Part shown: one piece after another, positions 1 to 13,013 of the stretch
Numbering within the stretch: position 1 is the first letter of the stretch
Layout of the letters: the number at the start of each line of letters is the position of its first letter
Origin: Collybia mongolica
Lineage: Eukaryota; Basidiomycota; Agaricomycetes; Agaricales; Clitocybaceae
Assembly (NCBI GenBank): GCA_013420905.1
Contig: JAAXNY010000009.1
Coordinates: 2,914,001 to 2,978,000, forward strand
Direction: 5' to 3'
DNA length: 64,000 nt
Notes under the pieces: model-generated
The model's database searches: none
Told to the model about the DNA's origin: nothing
The model's input: the letters and a program-made list of their open reading frames with translations, nothing else
Program-made: the position numbers and the translations under genes

Positions 1-874
1 AGCATTCACGGCAGAATTCACATAGCGGATGAACCCCACCCTCGATCTGATCTTTCAGAGGAGGCTTATTATGCTGGCGATGGTACATCGACGGGAGATG
101 TGTGGGGAGTACATTCGGAGGATACAGGGCATGTTCGTGCGCGAAGACCTTTTTGAAACGGATACATAGATCGCTTGAGGTGATATTAATGACATCATTC
201 GAGATAAGGGGAAGCGCCCATACCACATAAGTTTTCCATGCGTTGCACGGACATGCAGCTTCAGGTCCCCCCAGCCATTTCCTATATAATCACAGTCGGG
301 GTCGGGACAGTTGAAGCGTAAGAGAATAAGAGTCTCTTCCATCATCTCTTGCGTCTCAAAAAATATGGAGAGCTTTGCGTCTCTGAATGAGATCGATTCC
401 GGGGAGAATGTGGTAAATAAAGCATCGGGAGATACTGTGAATATCACAGATAGCTGGGGCTCCTACACGCAGATGTAAAAAAGGCATCGAAGCCGACTAT
501 GTGAGGTTACACACCTTACAGAATGTACAGTCTGTCTTCTTATACAACGCCCGAAGTCTGAGGGCACAGACGTGGCAGGTCCGGTGATTGCACTCGGATA
601 TAGAGTAGTATTTGACAGGCTCAGCGCAGATCCAACAAACGTCTGCGTCTTCATCTTCACCATCACCAGACTCAACAAGCGCACCTTCCGTATCTTTGGC
701 TAGAATCACAGGAGCACTAGGCCCTGGTGCCTTTCCATTAAGATGTTCAGTTCTATTGCCTCCCCTGGCGTTCGTATTTCCTCCTCGACCTCGGTTCCCG
801 CCTCTCTTGCCAGATCCACGGTTGGACTTGGAAGAGCGGTTCTGGGAAGTTGTGTTGCTTTCAGTAGTAGACAT
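1..874 (-). CDS. HEL2: Hel2/ZNF598-type RING E3 ubiquitin ligase, 3' end outside window
   Basis: This is the N-terminal part of the E3 ligase that ubiquitinates small-subunit ribosomal proteins on collided ribosomes to start ribosome-associated quality control. The first ATG is at 874; a GTG further upstream merely keeps the frame open. Exon 1 (874-515) encodes an Arg/Gly/Asn-rich tail and a RING finger at residues 80-119 (CWIC, CNHRTCHVC, CTFCK). An intron at 463-514 joins it to exon 2 (462-224), with a C2H2-like finger (CPDPDC..H..H). An intron at 174-223 leads to exon 3 (173-1), which reads CDLCIRFKKVFAHEH and then DQIEGGVHPLCEFCREC, the conserved Hel2 order of cysteine pairs. The gene continues past base 1, so C-terminal fingers are not visible. 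Family assignment rests on the RING plus the unusual zinc-finger series; both intron joins keep the frame. Confidence 0.9.
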
Positions 875-1385
875 GTGATCGGTATTCGATAGAATTTGGT
901 GTATAGGTCGACGTTTGGATTTCTCAAAAGTGAGTTGAAGACTCGAGGTAGCGGCCAGCAGGTTCAAAGTTTCCACCCAATTTTGATCTATCAGGTGACT
1001 GAGCTCGGGACCGCGCGTGACTACATACGCGTATCCGAATCACGTAATACTATGTTAACTTGACAGATACTGACAGTTTCTTCAGAACTAGTGATGTGTC
1101 GGCCAGGCTCGGCCTGCAAGCCGCGGGACACCTAAACATATGAAATCGTTATGAAGCGAGCCTTGTCACAGGGCGGGCCGTACAGACAACGTGTCTACTG
1201 AGGATGGTACAAGTGAGAAGAGCCAGATTGTTCGGGGTGGTGACAGATACATTCCCCGCTGATGACACACCCTCCAAGTTACTACCCCGCACAGATGTAG
1301 AGAAGTATTGGGACTTGTACACACTGCCATCGTTTAGGACACGCTTCTCGCTGGGTATGATGAAGCAGGTTGTCATCTGTTCATA
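875..1385. other. Gene-free stretch upstream of Hel2
   Basis: About 510 bases between the Hel2 start and the next weak coding signal. I see no convincing exon, repeat or RNA. It presumably holds the Hel2 promoter. Confidence 0.4.
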
Positions 1386-3378
1386 TTATCGGAAGAGAAG
1401 TCCGTGTCCACAAGACAGGTAGAGTATCCTTGGGATTGGCACCAAATGAACTGCTAGTTTGGCTTGATTAAAAATTAACTCACTCGGACGGACGTGTATG
1501 GAGGAGGGGTCGCGACCGTTTCCGACAAGCTGACTCCCTCCGACATTCCTAGGACTTGAAGGGGCTACTCCTGGCCTCATAAATATGGCAATAGTGCCAA
1601 GAGTAACAACGCCCTGAGGGTTTTCCGCGGGGCGGTTCTGTTGCCATACATTTGCCCGTTGGACTTCATCTTTGGAGTGGGTGGCTAGCCGCCAGTCCAC
1701 TGATCTTCCTTTCAGCCCGTGCAAAGAAGTCAAGAGTTAAGCATACTCACTAAAAGGCTGGACTGCTTGTTGCTTTTGAGTTTTGAGTTGATGTTTCCTC
1801 CGACACCGGGTCCAAATGATTATAGACGCCAGTATTGTAAAAACAAAAGCTGTCCCTCCCATGACCCCCCCTACTATTGTAGCGGTAGACAGCTTGGATG
1901 GACCTGAGCCTAACTTGCTTGCTCCTGTTGGCGCCGGCGTCGGTATAGGTAGTGTCGCAGCTATGAACATGTACTGAGACGGACCGCAATAATGGGAACG
2001 AGCTGATAGCATACATGATTGTGTGGATGTTGTCGTGATTTGGGCTCTATCGGTCGGCGTATGTGCGGTTCTGGGGCAGGTATCAGGTTCCCGTCACGGC
2101 GTCAGAACTTCATCTTAACGCACTGCAAACTGTATGTATGATCTTTATGCACTAAGCTATCCGCAAGAGAGGTTCTCGAAAGGAAATTTGAGATGGTTAT
2201 CGGTCCTCACTTGAATATACTAGTGGGTATTGCACCACCGACATTAGAGAGAATGGAATGTGTAGGAGCACCTTGCGAGGTCTTGTGAAGAGGCGGCGCC
2301 GTGTGGCTGGTAGGGTGTATTGATTGTGAAGCTCATGTACTCTGGATTTGGTTGCATCTGGTGCTCACCTCAAAACTGCTATGTGCATCTTAGGCCTTGT
2401 TAGGGGGCGGGGGGAGAGATCCAGGGTAGAAACTTAAACGGATTTTTACTGTTTCATATTTGGATTCCCAATATAAGGGAAATATATTTATTACGCAGTC
2501 AGGGATCATGACAGAGGTTAAAGGCTGTTGTTTGAGGTAGATCCGAAGGTCCCGAACGCCACAGCAAAGATAATCAGTACCCCGCGTGCCGCGGTATGAT
2601 CACAGCGAACTGACGAAGAAAATGAGGAAGGGATCTGTCCAAGTAAGAGAGGATCGGACCATAATGACTGAGCTGATACGTAACGAGATTCGCTGATTTC
2701 GTGCAAATTGAACGTTGATCAATAAACAACCATGTATCTAGTACAACAAACCTCGCCGTCGTTTGGTAGGAGTATTGTGGGCGTATTTCTTGCGATATAA
2801 TCCAGGAGGATCGCATAGGAATAGGCTGCCAGGGTGTCCCCTTTACAGTGGAAGATCGAAGGGCTTCTCTGATTGAGGTTACAGCCATTTCTCGATCCCA
2901 CAAGCAGTTTGATGTGAGACGGTAGAAGAGCACGATGTAGGGATTAGGTGCAAGAATCAAACTTCCATGATGATGGGCTGTGCCACGGCCGATGGCTCCA
3001 TCGACCATGAAGTCCCACACAAGATAGAAGAGGCTGAGAGAATCAACATATACACTGCTCTTGGTTGGGCTCCCTGCCGGAGTCCGAAGAGAAATTAGGA
3101 TTACCATATTTTTGGTGTCCATAGACGGAACTGTGGTGACACAAGATGAATAAATTGTCGCTAAGATTGGCACCAACATAGAAACATCAGGCTCTACCTG
3201 GTCCAAGCTCGGATTGACGTATGGGGTGAAGTGGTGATTCCTGACGGACTATTCCACCCGACCGATCATCGTAGTGGCAGATGGTTTGGATGAATCTGTT
3301 GGTAAGTCTGTTGTAATTGTAATAATTGGAAACGTCGTCGAGATGCGCGATACTATCTGGATTGAGACAAATCATCAA
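1386..3378 (-). pseudogene. Possible degenerate single-pass membrane protein gene
   Basis: Coding-like segments on the minus strand suggest a broken or poorly resolved gene. At 1737-2012 a Pro/Thr/Ser stem leads into a clear hydrophobic span (ATIVGGVMGGTAFVFTILAS) followed by the basic stop-transfer stretch WTRCRRKHQ. A GTGAGT donor near 1754 could splice this to a tail at 1386-1730. Further upstream, fragments such as SVYVDSLSLFYLVWDFMVDG (about 3000-3065) and ILLDYIARN (about 2765-2805) resemble the extracellular domain of Agaricomycete proteins that end in one TM helix. The pieces lie in different frames and about 700 bp separate the domain from the helix, so I could not build one intact reading frame. 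The TM helix is directly visible; the link between the pieces is inference. The product could instead be two unrelated fragments. Confidence 0.3.
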
Positions 3379-4644
3379 GGAATCAGGCTAAACTCATCCA
3401 TGATTCTTCTGCAATTGCCAAGACTTTGATGCTGGCGACGTATATTCAGTTTCAGAACAACTTCCAATTTCCTTTGACATAAATTCTTGTTCTCCATGAA
3501 CCGCAGCTTAGACACAGCTTGCTTTTCGTCGTTGTGATCATCATGATGCCTTAGGCTGTTCCCGACAAGAGTTATTGAAAAGGAAAATATTAAATGTTGG
3601 TTTGCGCTTACTGGTTGTGTATGCTAATAGGTATAGCAGTACCCGAGCTAGATATCATAGAAGGCGTGGGGCATCTCAAAGGAGTCCGTAAGATGCCGGG
3701 CACTACCCGTGTCAGTCTGGTAGTGGATGTATCAGGATGCAAATTTTTTATAGGGATGGTCAAATCTCAGACTCGCCTCGGATTCATGTGTACATTTCAG
3801 ATCTTATCTAACGAATGTAGGGTGGGATCAAAGGGTAGAAACTCAATGGGGACCCATCGTCTCATACTATAACCTGATCATAGAGGCAAACGTGAGATGA
3901 TTATCATTCATATTTTGTCCATGGATATTATCACGGAGTGTGAAAATAAATGAGCCCGAGAGTCCTGAACATCGCAGCAAGACAAGAATTCTTGAGGATA
4001 ATGGGCGGGGTGCGTGCGTCATGCTTTGAGGATGGCTGCTGTGATATATAGAATGGTCCAAGAACAAGTTGGGCATTGATCTGAGTAGACAGGGGCATTA
4101 TTAGTATGGCTTGCCGGGTTGCTAGTCCACAGATAAATCCACGATCCAGTGCAAATTGTATCTTCTTCCATAGAAGGATTTTTCCAGTGCGAGTGTAGTG
4201 GTTGTGGTGTTTGCAAGCGTCTCCCGAAAAAAGGAAAGTTCTCAGATTGGGTGTATTCATCACATTGGAAATTCCAGCTGGGTGACCGGACATACCCAAT
4301 CATATTAACAGTTATCAGTTGGTCTTCGAGCTCGGGTCTAATATGCGGTGGTGGAAGGGCACAAATAGTGCCAGAAGTTGGGTGCTGAGATTAACGCGTA
4401 AACAGGTGTGTCACGTGTTCCTACACTGCCTGTATCAATTTTTTTTTGGTAATTTACATCATCACGTCGCAGGTTTTTCCAAGTTTTCCTCCAATCGTTG
4501 CAAATCGGTAAAACTGCCCGGTGGTGTAGAACCTCGCCACAGCAATTGCAAGAAAATACGGTGGAATAGAATTCTGAGGTCTTAAAGTGAGCCCTGTAGA
4601 GCCGAGCTTCTTCGTTACGGTTTTTGACACAGTTTTTCCCAGCC
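3379..4644. other. No gene recognised; possible diverged duplicate of adjacent fragment
   Basis: Open frames exist on the minus strand (for example 3931-4299) but none matches a family I know. A segment around 3950-4050 is weakly similar, in the same orientation, to 2530-2620, suggesting an old tandem duplication. The last 200 bases hold the promoter of the deubiquitinase; a CACGTG hexamer lies near 4412. Confidence 0.3.
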
Positions 4645-7600
4645 ATGGCGAGCCCACATCCCTCGTACCCAGGGCCATCTTCCTACTACCCACAAGTCGA
4701 CCCCGTATATGGAAACCACAGTCCGGTACCTTTCCATTATCAAGGCCCTTATCAGCATCACCAACACTCTCCACGCTTGAGCGGGCGTGGGGGAGGCTAT
4801 ACATCGGTAAGGGGTAATCCCTCCTACAACCACCAAAATTACCCCCAGCATTACCAACACCAACCACAACCATACGTTATGCCAGCTCCTCAATCTGCCA
4901 AACCCATTCCTCGACCATTCCCGCCATCGTATGCAAACGCAGCGACTTTTGTGCCATCCTGGCAATCCCAGCAAACTATCTCGCCTCTTCCAAAACAACT
5001 ATCGATGCCTCCTCCGACTGTACATTATGATCCAATCCCTACGCCTGTGGAAGTAGCACCACCTCCACCGCCCTCCTCATCTTCTTCCTACGCACAGATG
5101 GGAACGATACCAACAGAAACGCAAGAATCACATACCCAAGTTCCTGAGCAATCATCTGAATCCAATTCACAAGCAACGTCAAATCCACCCCCTTCGACAC
5201 CTCCCCCACAACAAAAACTTCGCATAACAAACCCCCTAGGAGGTTGGGCTATCTGGTCTCGACGCCCACATGATCCCTCACATGCACCCGGCATCATAAT
5301 ATCTCCTCGCGCACGGCCCCCACCCGATGTCGTGCACAACGCTTTGGAGCTGAGAACTCCGCCGCCTTCACCACCCATTTCGATCAAAGGCCTTCCAACG
5401 GAAGATCTAGTTGTAGTGGAACCAGTAGATGACTCAATGTTGTCCACGGCAGATGATGGCACAAAACCATCTGTAGAAACAATGGCGGTGCTTCCCACAG
5501 ACTCTGGCGACCTACCCACTTCACCTCAGATTATTCAAACCACTCAAGGACCTGTCCCATCTTCCTCGACGACTGAAGCGACAGATACGGACAGGGACAC
5601 TCCCACTCTACCCAGCTCACCCGTCTCCTCTTCAAATACGTCGCTCTCCATCTCAGTTATTGAACCAGTTAAAGACGCCATCAAGGAAAAAGTCGAAGGC
5701 ATCCCTACCCAGGATATCCTACCACAATCGCAAACACCTGCTCCTGCTCCCGCCCCACTGAAAAAATCTTGGGCTTCCCTTCTTCAAACCCCCGCATCCC
5801 CATCAGTTGTTCCATCGTCCTCTACGAGCCTCCATAGAGCCGCAATCCCAAAGTCGTCGGTTGTTGGCATCTCTATTCCCGCCGCTACTCAGCCTTCGTC
5901 ATCGTCTGGTGGACTCCAAATAACTCAAGGCAAGAAGAAAGAACTGCTTTCGCTACTCACTACAGGGACCGCCCCCACTGTATCTCCTGCCATCTCCTTC
6001 TCCAGCGCTGCAGCAGCAGGGCTTGCTGCGAAAGAAAACATTACACAGATTCCTCAAATTCGTCCTCGTGGACTAGTTAATAACGGCAACATGTGCTTCG
6101 CGAATTCGGTACTGCAGATTTTGGTATATTGTCCGCCATTCCACCGGCTGTTTGCCGAGCTAGGCAGGGTGCTTGGTGAAGTAGGAGGGCAAGGCCTTGG
6201 CTTGGGCGAGAAGGGCGAGGAAGGGATGCCACTCATTGACGCCACTGTACAGTTCCTGAAGGAGTTTACACCTGGGACTTCGAGAGGGAGGGGCGAGACG
6301 AATGATGGTTCCCGTTCGAGGGGTGGATCTGTGTTGCCCAACGGAAGGGGTAAAGGAAAGGGTAAGAGCAGGGAGATGGTGTTAGAGGATGAGAATGCAA
6401 GGGGTGATGATGATTGGGATGGAGAATCGTTTTTGCCTACTTATATCTACGACGCAATGAAAGAGAAGAAGAGGTTTGATAACATGCGGGTGAGTTTATA
6501 AGGCCTTTTTTTTCCAAAGCCACAACACATTCATGACAATCCTTCTTCTAGGGTGGCCAACAGGAAGATGCTGAAGAGTTCCTTGGATTCTACCTTGACA
6601 CATTAGAAGAGGAACTTTTGACCATACTTAATGCCATCTCAGCGACGGCGCCATCTTCACCCATCGCCAAAGGCTCGACCACACCAAGCAAAGCTGGAGT
6701 CAAGCCGGCTACACCTAACAAAACGAATGCAATTGAGGAAACTCTCGAGCCAGAAGCGAAAGAAGATGGGTGGTTGGAGGTGGGGAGAAGGAATAGGATG
6801 GTCGTAACCAGAACGGTATCTTTGTGTCATTCCTCTACTGTTTCGCCCATGCTCATTGGCCTCACTTAGATCAAAGGCGCCGAATCACCGATTACGCGCA
6901 TTTTTGGTGGTAAGTTCCGTTCCACTCTCAGGGCACCACAGCAGAAGGATTCCGTAATGGTCGAAGACTGGAGGGCACTAAGACTTGATATACAGGCATG
7001 ACAATTCCCTTCATCGTTGGATCCGTCAACTCACTTTGAGTCCAGCGAGATCATATACATACTATCCAGGATGCGCTCGCTCACATTTCACACCCGCAAC
7101 CAGTGCAAGTAACGCATCCTTCGCGGCCGGGCGTGAGCCTTGAAGCGAGCCAGCAGATCCTCATCGATGCCCTCCCGCAGATCCTAGTCCTCCATTTAAA
7201 AAGGTTCTGCTATGACACGGATGTCCGTGGTGTTGTCAAGGTCGGCAAACAGGTTAGGTTCGGCGCTGAACTTGACGTCGGGGCTGGTGAGTTGTTACCT
7301 TACAATTCTGTTCTTGGAGCTAACGTGCCAATTGGTTTAGACGTCCTTGCACCTGCAATGAAGAGGGCCCAGCCCACGCGCTACAAACTCTTTGGCGGTG
7401 GGGATTAGCTTTTCTACTCTAACTTCATCACACAGACTGATGGATGTTCGCAGTCGTTTACCATCATGGACTTTCCGCCTCAGGAGGCCACTATACCCTC
7501 GACGTCCTGCATCCCAATAGGTACCCCTCAGTCGACCCTGGTGCGAAGCCACAGGAAGGGTGGGTACGTATTGATGATGAGCTGGTTTCTGATGTCAGGC

Positions 7601-7680
7601 CAGAGGACGTGTTTGGCGCGTCGGAGAGGGAGGACGAGTCGAGGTGTGCTTATTTGTTGTTCTATAGGCGAATTCGATAG
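4645..7680 (+). CDS. UBP3: Ubiquitin carboxyl-terminal hydrolase, USP10/Ubp3 type
   Basis: Cysteine protease that removes ubiquitin from proteins. Five exons: 4645-6489, 6552-6815, 6870-6995, 7046-7397, 7454-7680, giving 937 aa; all joins keep frame. The start is the ATG in AGCCATGG at 4645. The first 470 residues are Pro/Ser/Gln-rich and probably disordered; a short KKSWASLLQ motif near residue 375 recalls the N-terminal motif of USP10/Ubp3. The catalytic domain begins with the Cys box GLVNNGNMCFANSVLQ (nucleophile Cys484), continues with GGQQEDAEEFLGFYLDTLEE and LPQILVLHLKRF, and ends with the His box YHHGLSASGGHYTLDVLH (His875) and WVRIDDELV, then CAYLLFYRR. All catalytic elements are present. 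Intron 3 (6996-7045) has a GC donor. Large low-complexity inserts sit between Cys and Gln boxes. USP10/Ubp3 is the best subfamily match; another USP is possible but less likely. Confidence 0.92.
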
Positions 7681-7883
7681 GATTCACACTGATACATTAC
7701 TTACCGATATATACACTACTACTTTTCTTGGGATGGAATAGATATCAGATCAGTGCGCATACGTTTTATGCACGAGTATATTGGGTCAATTGTATTTCTT
7801 TTGGCGCCGCTTGGTCTTATTTGCACCATCAAGTACGATGACGAACCAGTTGGCTTGTAAGTTGTCATTCGTCTTCAGCCACC

Positions 7884-9602
7884 ATGGAATCCCGATTCGC
7901 CCCTCTGCTCTCTACTAATTATGTCCCTTCAAACGATGAGATAGATGAGATTCATAATCTCCTCACTGATCCTGTTAACCTGATCGCTCAGCTCGACAAA
8001 AAAATCGCGCGTCTACGGAATATCATCGACCAGTTGTCCCTCAAACGAACAGAGTTACACACCTACGTTTCCAGTCATGAAGCGCTGACAACCCCTATGC
8101 GTAGACTACCCCAGGAAATATTGCAGGAGATTTTTGTTCAGTGCCTTCCAACCCATCACAACCCAGTGATGAGCTGCCGAGAGGCACCACTCCTCTTAGG
8201 AAGAGTGTGCAGCAAATGGAGAACTGTTTCGAGATCCACGCCTCGACTATGGTCGAGGATACATCTTGCAGTCGTTGTAGATGTGCCACCTTGGTCCGGG
8301 AACGGTTGGCAACCCACCATCGAAAATGACGATGGAAGTTTCTACGTCGAAGAAGTGCAAGGGTGATTAAACCGGTCGGGTGGTCTTCCTCTTTCAATAT
8401 CCCTCTACTATCCTCCCCCATCCCGCCCCACAGAGTTCGAAAAACGTTTGGTTTCGAGCCTAATGCGATTTTCGCACCGGTGGAGAAATATATCTTTATA
8501 TGCATCCTCTACTTCAATATCGTTACTGTCATCACTTTCGCATGAATCAGTACCACTCCTCGAAAGCCTTGTCCTCCAAATCTTCATGGATCGTTCTCCG
8601 GACTTCAGTGACCAATCTTTTGATATATTTTTGGCGCCACGATTACAGAGGATATCAGCATCACATATGAAGATGATTCCAGACAGATTGGGTTGGTTCC
8701 AGCTGACGTCACTGTCTCTGGAAGGCCGTGGGCGAGGAAATGAGGAATTGTCCCCAGTAAGTGCCCTGGATATGTTGCGTGAAAGCCCAAACTTGGTCTA
8801 CTGCGCGTTAGAATTTGGGTGGGGTGCTGTGTTCCCTTTCGACAATAGATTCGACAGTGTCATCACAATGCCACTACTCGAATCCTTCATCATTAATGAG
8901 GGTGGATCGCACCTTAATTTATTTTTCGAACACCTCCGACTACCATCCCTCATCAACCTCGAATCTGCATCTGCGTCTCGCCCAGCTATCAATGACACAT
9001 GGACACCGGCGTATCCCTCAATATGTGTCTTACTTACACGGGTGGACTCGTTGAGAGAGCTCACTCTGTCAGCTAACAATGTCCTGCCAGCAATGCTCAT
9101 GGAATGCCTAAAACACACCCCTTACATTACCCGGCTTTCTATTTTTCATCCACCGTCCTTTGACTGGCATGGTGTGTGGCCTCCCGCAATTGATGTACTC
9201 GATGTCTTCAACGATGATGTCCTTGACATTCTTACCCTACCAGCCGATATCAATGGTCACCAATTGCTCTGTCCGCAATTGAAAGACATAGAATGTAACC
9301 CAGCTAGTGTCTCGGACGCTGCCCTTCTCGCCTTCATCCAACAACGAACAAGCCATGCCGTAACCCACAATGTCCAGCATTTGGAAAGAATTGAAATTAA
9401 ATTTCGTCGCCAACAGGAAGTGGATGTTCGGTCCAATTTACCACCCAGCGTATTATCAGAAACCCAAATCATCCTTGACTACCCCCAACCGTATATCCTT
9501 CACAAAAATCCTTTCCCGCGCGCTGGGTTGGAAGATTCTCGGCATAGATTGAAGATGCCCAACGCAGCATCGAAATTTTTTCATCATATTCCATGGCTAT
9601 AG
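7884..9602 (+). pseudogene. F-box family protein with one in-frame stop (copy 1 of tandem pair)
   Basis: One frame runs from the ATG at 7884 to the TAG at 9602 (572 codons before the stop) and is interrupted only by TGA at 8364-8366. The downstream paralog has TGG (Trp) in the context VQVWLGRSGG where this copy reads VQG-stop-LNRSGG, so a single base change accounts for the break. Residues 30-75 form a coiled coil, followed by an F-box-like segment (MRRLPQEILQEIFVQCLP) and APLLLGRVCSKWR, then Leu-rich repeat-like sequence to the end. F-box proteins usually tether substrates to SCF ubiquitin ligases through Skp1. If read normally, translation ends after 160 residues, keeping coiled coil and F-box but losing the putative substrate-binding part. 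No further frameshift was seen, so decay is recent or the stop is an assembly error. Confidence 0.82.
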
Positions 9603-9883
9603 TACACGACGAGTCTTTGGACCCTTTTGATGGTCGAATGACTATCATGCTAGCGATGCATTCCCTGTCCTGATCATGTTTGGAGGATATGAGTGACTAC
9701 CATATTGTATCATATAAATTCGGATTGCACTTAATGGCAAACATCACAGCTTAGCCTGAAAGCACAAGCGCTAATGCTGCTTGTTCATGTTTATATCCTT
9801 CGGGTTCTGGCAACCCTTCACAGCATTCGAACTTAAAATAGCCCAACTTGAACACTACGCGTCGTCAAAAACGCCGAATCGTT

Positions 9884-11572
9884 ATAGGATCCAGATTCAC
9901 TCTGCTGCTTTCTACTAACTATGTCCCTTTAAATGATGAGCTGGATGAGATTCACAATTTTTTCACCGATCCCATTAACCAAGGCACCCAGATCGATGCT
10001 GAAATCTTGCGCCTGCAGAACACCATCGACCAACTCTCCCTCCAACGAACACGATTGAATACCTACATTGCCGGGCATAAGGCTTTGACCACCCCCATGC
10101 GTAGGATACCTCAGGAACTTTTACAGGAGATTTTCGTGAGCTGCCTCCCTGCACACCACAATGCAGTTATGAGTGACCGAGCGGCGCCACTCCTTTTGGG
10201 ACGAGTGTGCAGCCAATGGAGGAAAGTTTCTAGATCTACGCCTCGTCTCTGGTCAAGCATACACCTTAAGCCCACAGCACATACGTGGGACGACATGCCC
10301 CCTACTGGTACTATAACTGACGATGAGCGTCTCCGCTTAGAGGCAGTACAAGTGTGGCTGGGTCGGTCAGGTGGTCTTCCACTTTCCATATCTTTCCCCC
10401 GCCCCCCCCCCCCCCATACATACTCTTCGGGATACGAGGAGCGTTTGCTGTCATGCCTGATTCAGTTCTCGCACCGCTGGAAGAACCTAATTTGGTTTAC
10501 GACATCTACATCAGTGCCACTGTTTCCTCTCTCCCATGAGGCGGTTCCACTGTTGGAGGCATTATCTCTCCATAATTACACAAATAACTCACCGTTGTTC
10601 AGCATCCCGTCTTTGGACGTATTTCGGGCGCCTCTCTTACGGGCAGTATCTTCGTCACACTTGGGAGTCATTCCGTGGGGTATGGATTGGTCCCGTTTAA
10701 CCTCACTCTCCCTCGAATCACCGGGGGATGACGAAATGAACCCATCAAATGTCCTATCTATCCTGCGTAATAGCCCAAATCTGGCCTCCTGTAGGTTGGA
10801 ATTTGGGTGGAATTCTGTGTATCATCTCAATGATGATGTTGTAACATTGCCGTTGCTCGAAATCCTCTCCATCAATGAGGGAACATTTATCCTTAACTCA
10901 TTTTTTGAGCATCTTCGACTCCCAGCTCTCGTCAATCTGGAGTTTACGCCCTCGCCTCCTCGTCCTTATGCCGAAGGAGACACCTCGGATGACCCCTCAA
11001 TATGTGTTTTGCTTCCTCAACTGGACAGCTTGCGAGAACTCACATTGTCATCAAATAATATACTTCCTGCAACCCTTTTGGAATGTCTCAAACACGCTCC
11101 TTTCATCACCCGATTTTCTATCCTTGATTCTCCAATGCTTGATTGGCATGGCGGATGGGGATCTACTCACAATCTCTTGCATATGCTCAATGACGAAGTG
11201 CTTACCCTTCTCACACCTCTTACGCCTATCAACGACCAGACTCTGCAAATACTATGTCCACGATTAAAAGTACTAGAATGCAACCCAGGAAGTGTTTCTG
11301 ATGCGGTCCTTCTCGCCTTCATTCAACAACGAACTACGCACGCCTCGTTCCACCATGTCCAGCATTTGAGACGAGTCGAAATTAACTTTCATCGCCAAAA
11401 GGAAATGGACATCCTAGCCGCTTTATCGCCCGAGGTCCTAACAGAAACCCAAATTGCCCTCAAATACTCTACATTTCCTGCTCCTCGCGCGTATCGCTCT
11501 CCGTGGACTGGATTGAAAGACCAACCTAAATTGGAGCTGCCGACCAAAGCATTTAGATATCTTTACTCCTGA
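9884..11572 (+). pseudogene. F-box family protein with start codon ATG to ATA (copy 2 of tandem pair)
   Basis: Tandem paralog of the preceding locus. The frame is fully open to the TGA at 11572, but where copy 1 has ATG GAA TCC CGA TTC this copy has ATA GGA TCC AGA TTC (9884). A TAG lies in frame at 9839, and no ATG occurs between it and 10097. Translation from 10097 would remove the coiled coil but start exactly at the F-box (MRRIPQELLQEIFVSCLP). Without a start defect the protein would be about 562 aa with F-box, GRVCSQWRKVSRSTPRLWS and Leu-rich C-terminal half (DEVLTLLTPLTPIN, LCPRLKVLECNPGSVSD). A 14-C run at 10402-10415 lies inside the frame. A non-ATG start (TTG at 9848) or an unseen upstream exon could still allow expression, so functional status is open. 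Confidence 0.75.
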
Positions 11573-12189
11573 CGCTTAACCCTTGTCGTGAAAACCTACT
11601 TTTGTGACTTTGATGAAGCAGCATTCGTGATACAAAATCCCTCGAACTAGAACCTCAAGTATTTTGGAACGCTCATTTTTCGAAAGTGATGTACCATAAC
11701 GCGCAAGGATGTACCGTTCTCTGTAGTTGCTGCTGTGGTCAGTGAGTTGATTGAGTGCTATGATGAGCATGGGCTTTACAACGTTGTCCTCAACTTCGAG
11801 GAGGTCCCCACGCTCCGAGATCCTTCCATTTGCTTCTGAATAAAAAGCCCCAAGTTTGTTCTAGTTAACTTCTTAATGTGCGGTTGGGATTGCTTGTTGA
11901 GCTGACACGAACTGAAACCCATGTGTATATTTAGTAAGTACATGGGAGGGACAGCTAGTCGTAGGAAGGTAGGCGGTCAAGGACAACTCGTATGGAAGTG
12001 AACGGTCTGAGTAACTTTGCAGACGATGTAACAAGATCTGGATTCATGAAAAATCTGTAGTGGCACGTTGTAAACCCTTCGAGGTGGCAGTAGATGGGGT
12101 CGCGAGGGTCACTATGAGCAGGGGTTAATTCGGGAGTCAGGGCAGAGAAAAGGGCGAAAGCTTACGCTGCAATCACTGCCAAAGAGAAT
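11573..12189. other. Gene-free stretch between F-box copy 2 and xylanase
   Basis: About 600 bases containing the 3' flanks of two convergent genes. I see no coding segment or repeat. Confidence 0.4.
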
Positions 12190-12943
<754 letters not shown>

Positions 12944-13005
12944 TTCGATGATTTTTGAGAGCTAGGTGTTTCCTAAGTTATTCACCTCACCTCGACAATG
13001 CCTTG

Positions 13006-13013
13006 CTTTTATA
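13006..13013 (-). promoter_or_regulatory. TATA box of the GH11 xylanase
   Basis: TATAAAAG on the minus strand, 63 bp upstream of the xylanase ATG, at the usual position for a fungal TATA-driven secreted enzyme gene. Confidence 0.6.

Noticed and set aside
5088..5519. Minus-strand frame of 143 codons opposite the deubiquitinase
   Set aside because: Mirror of Pro/Ser-rich coding sequence on the other strand; no independent signal.
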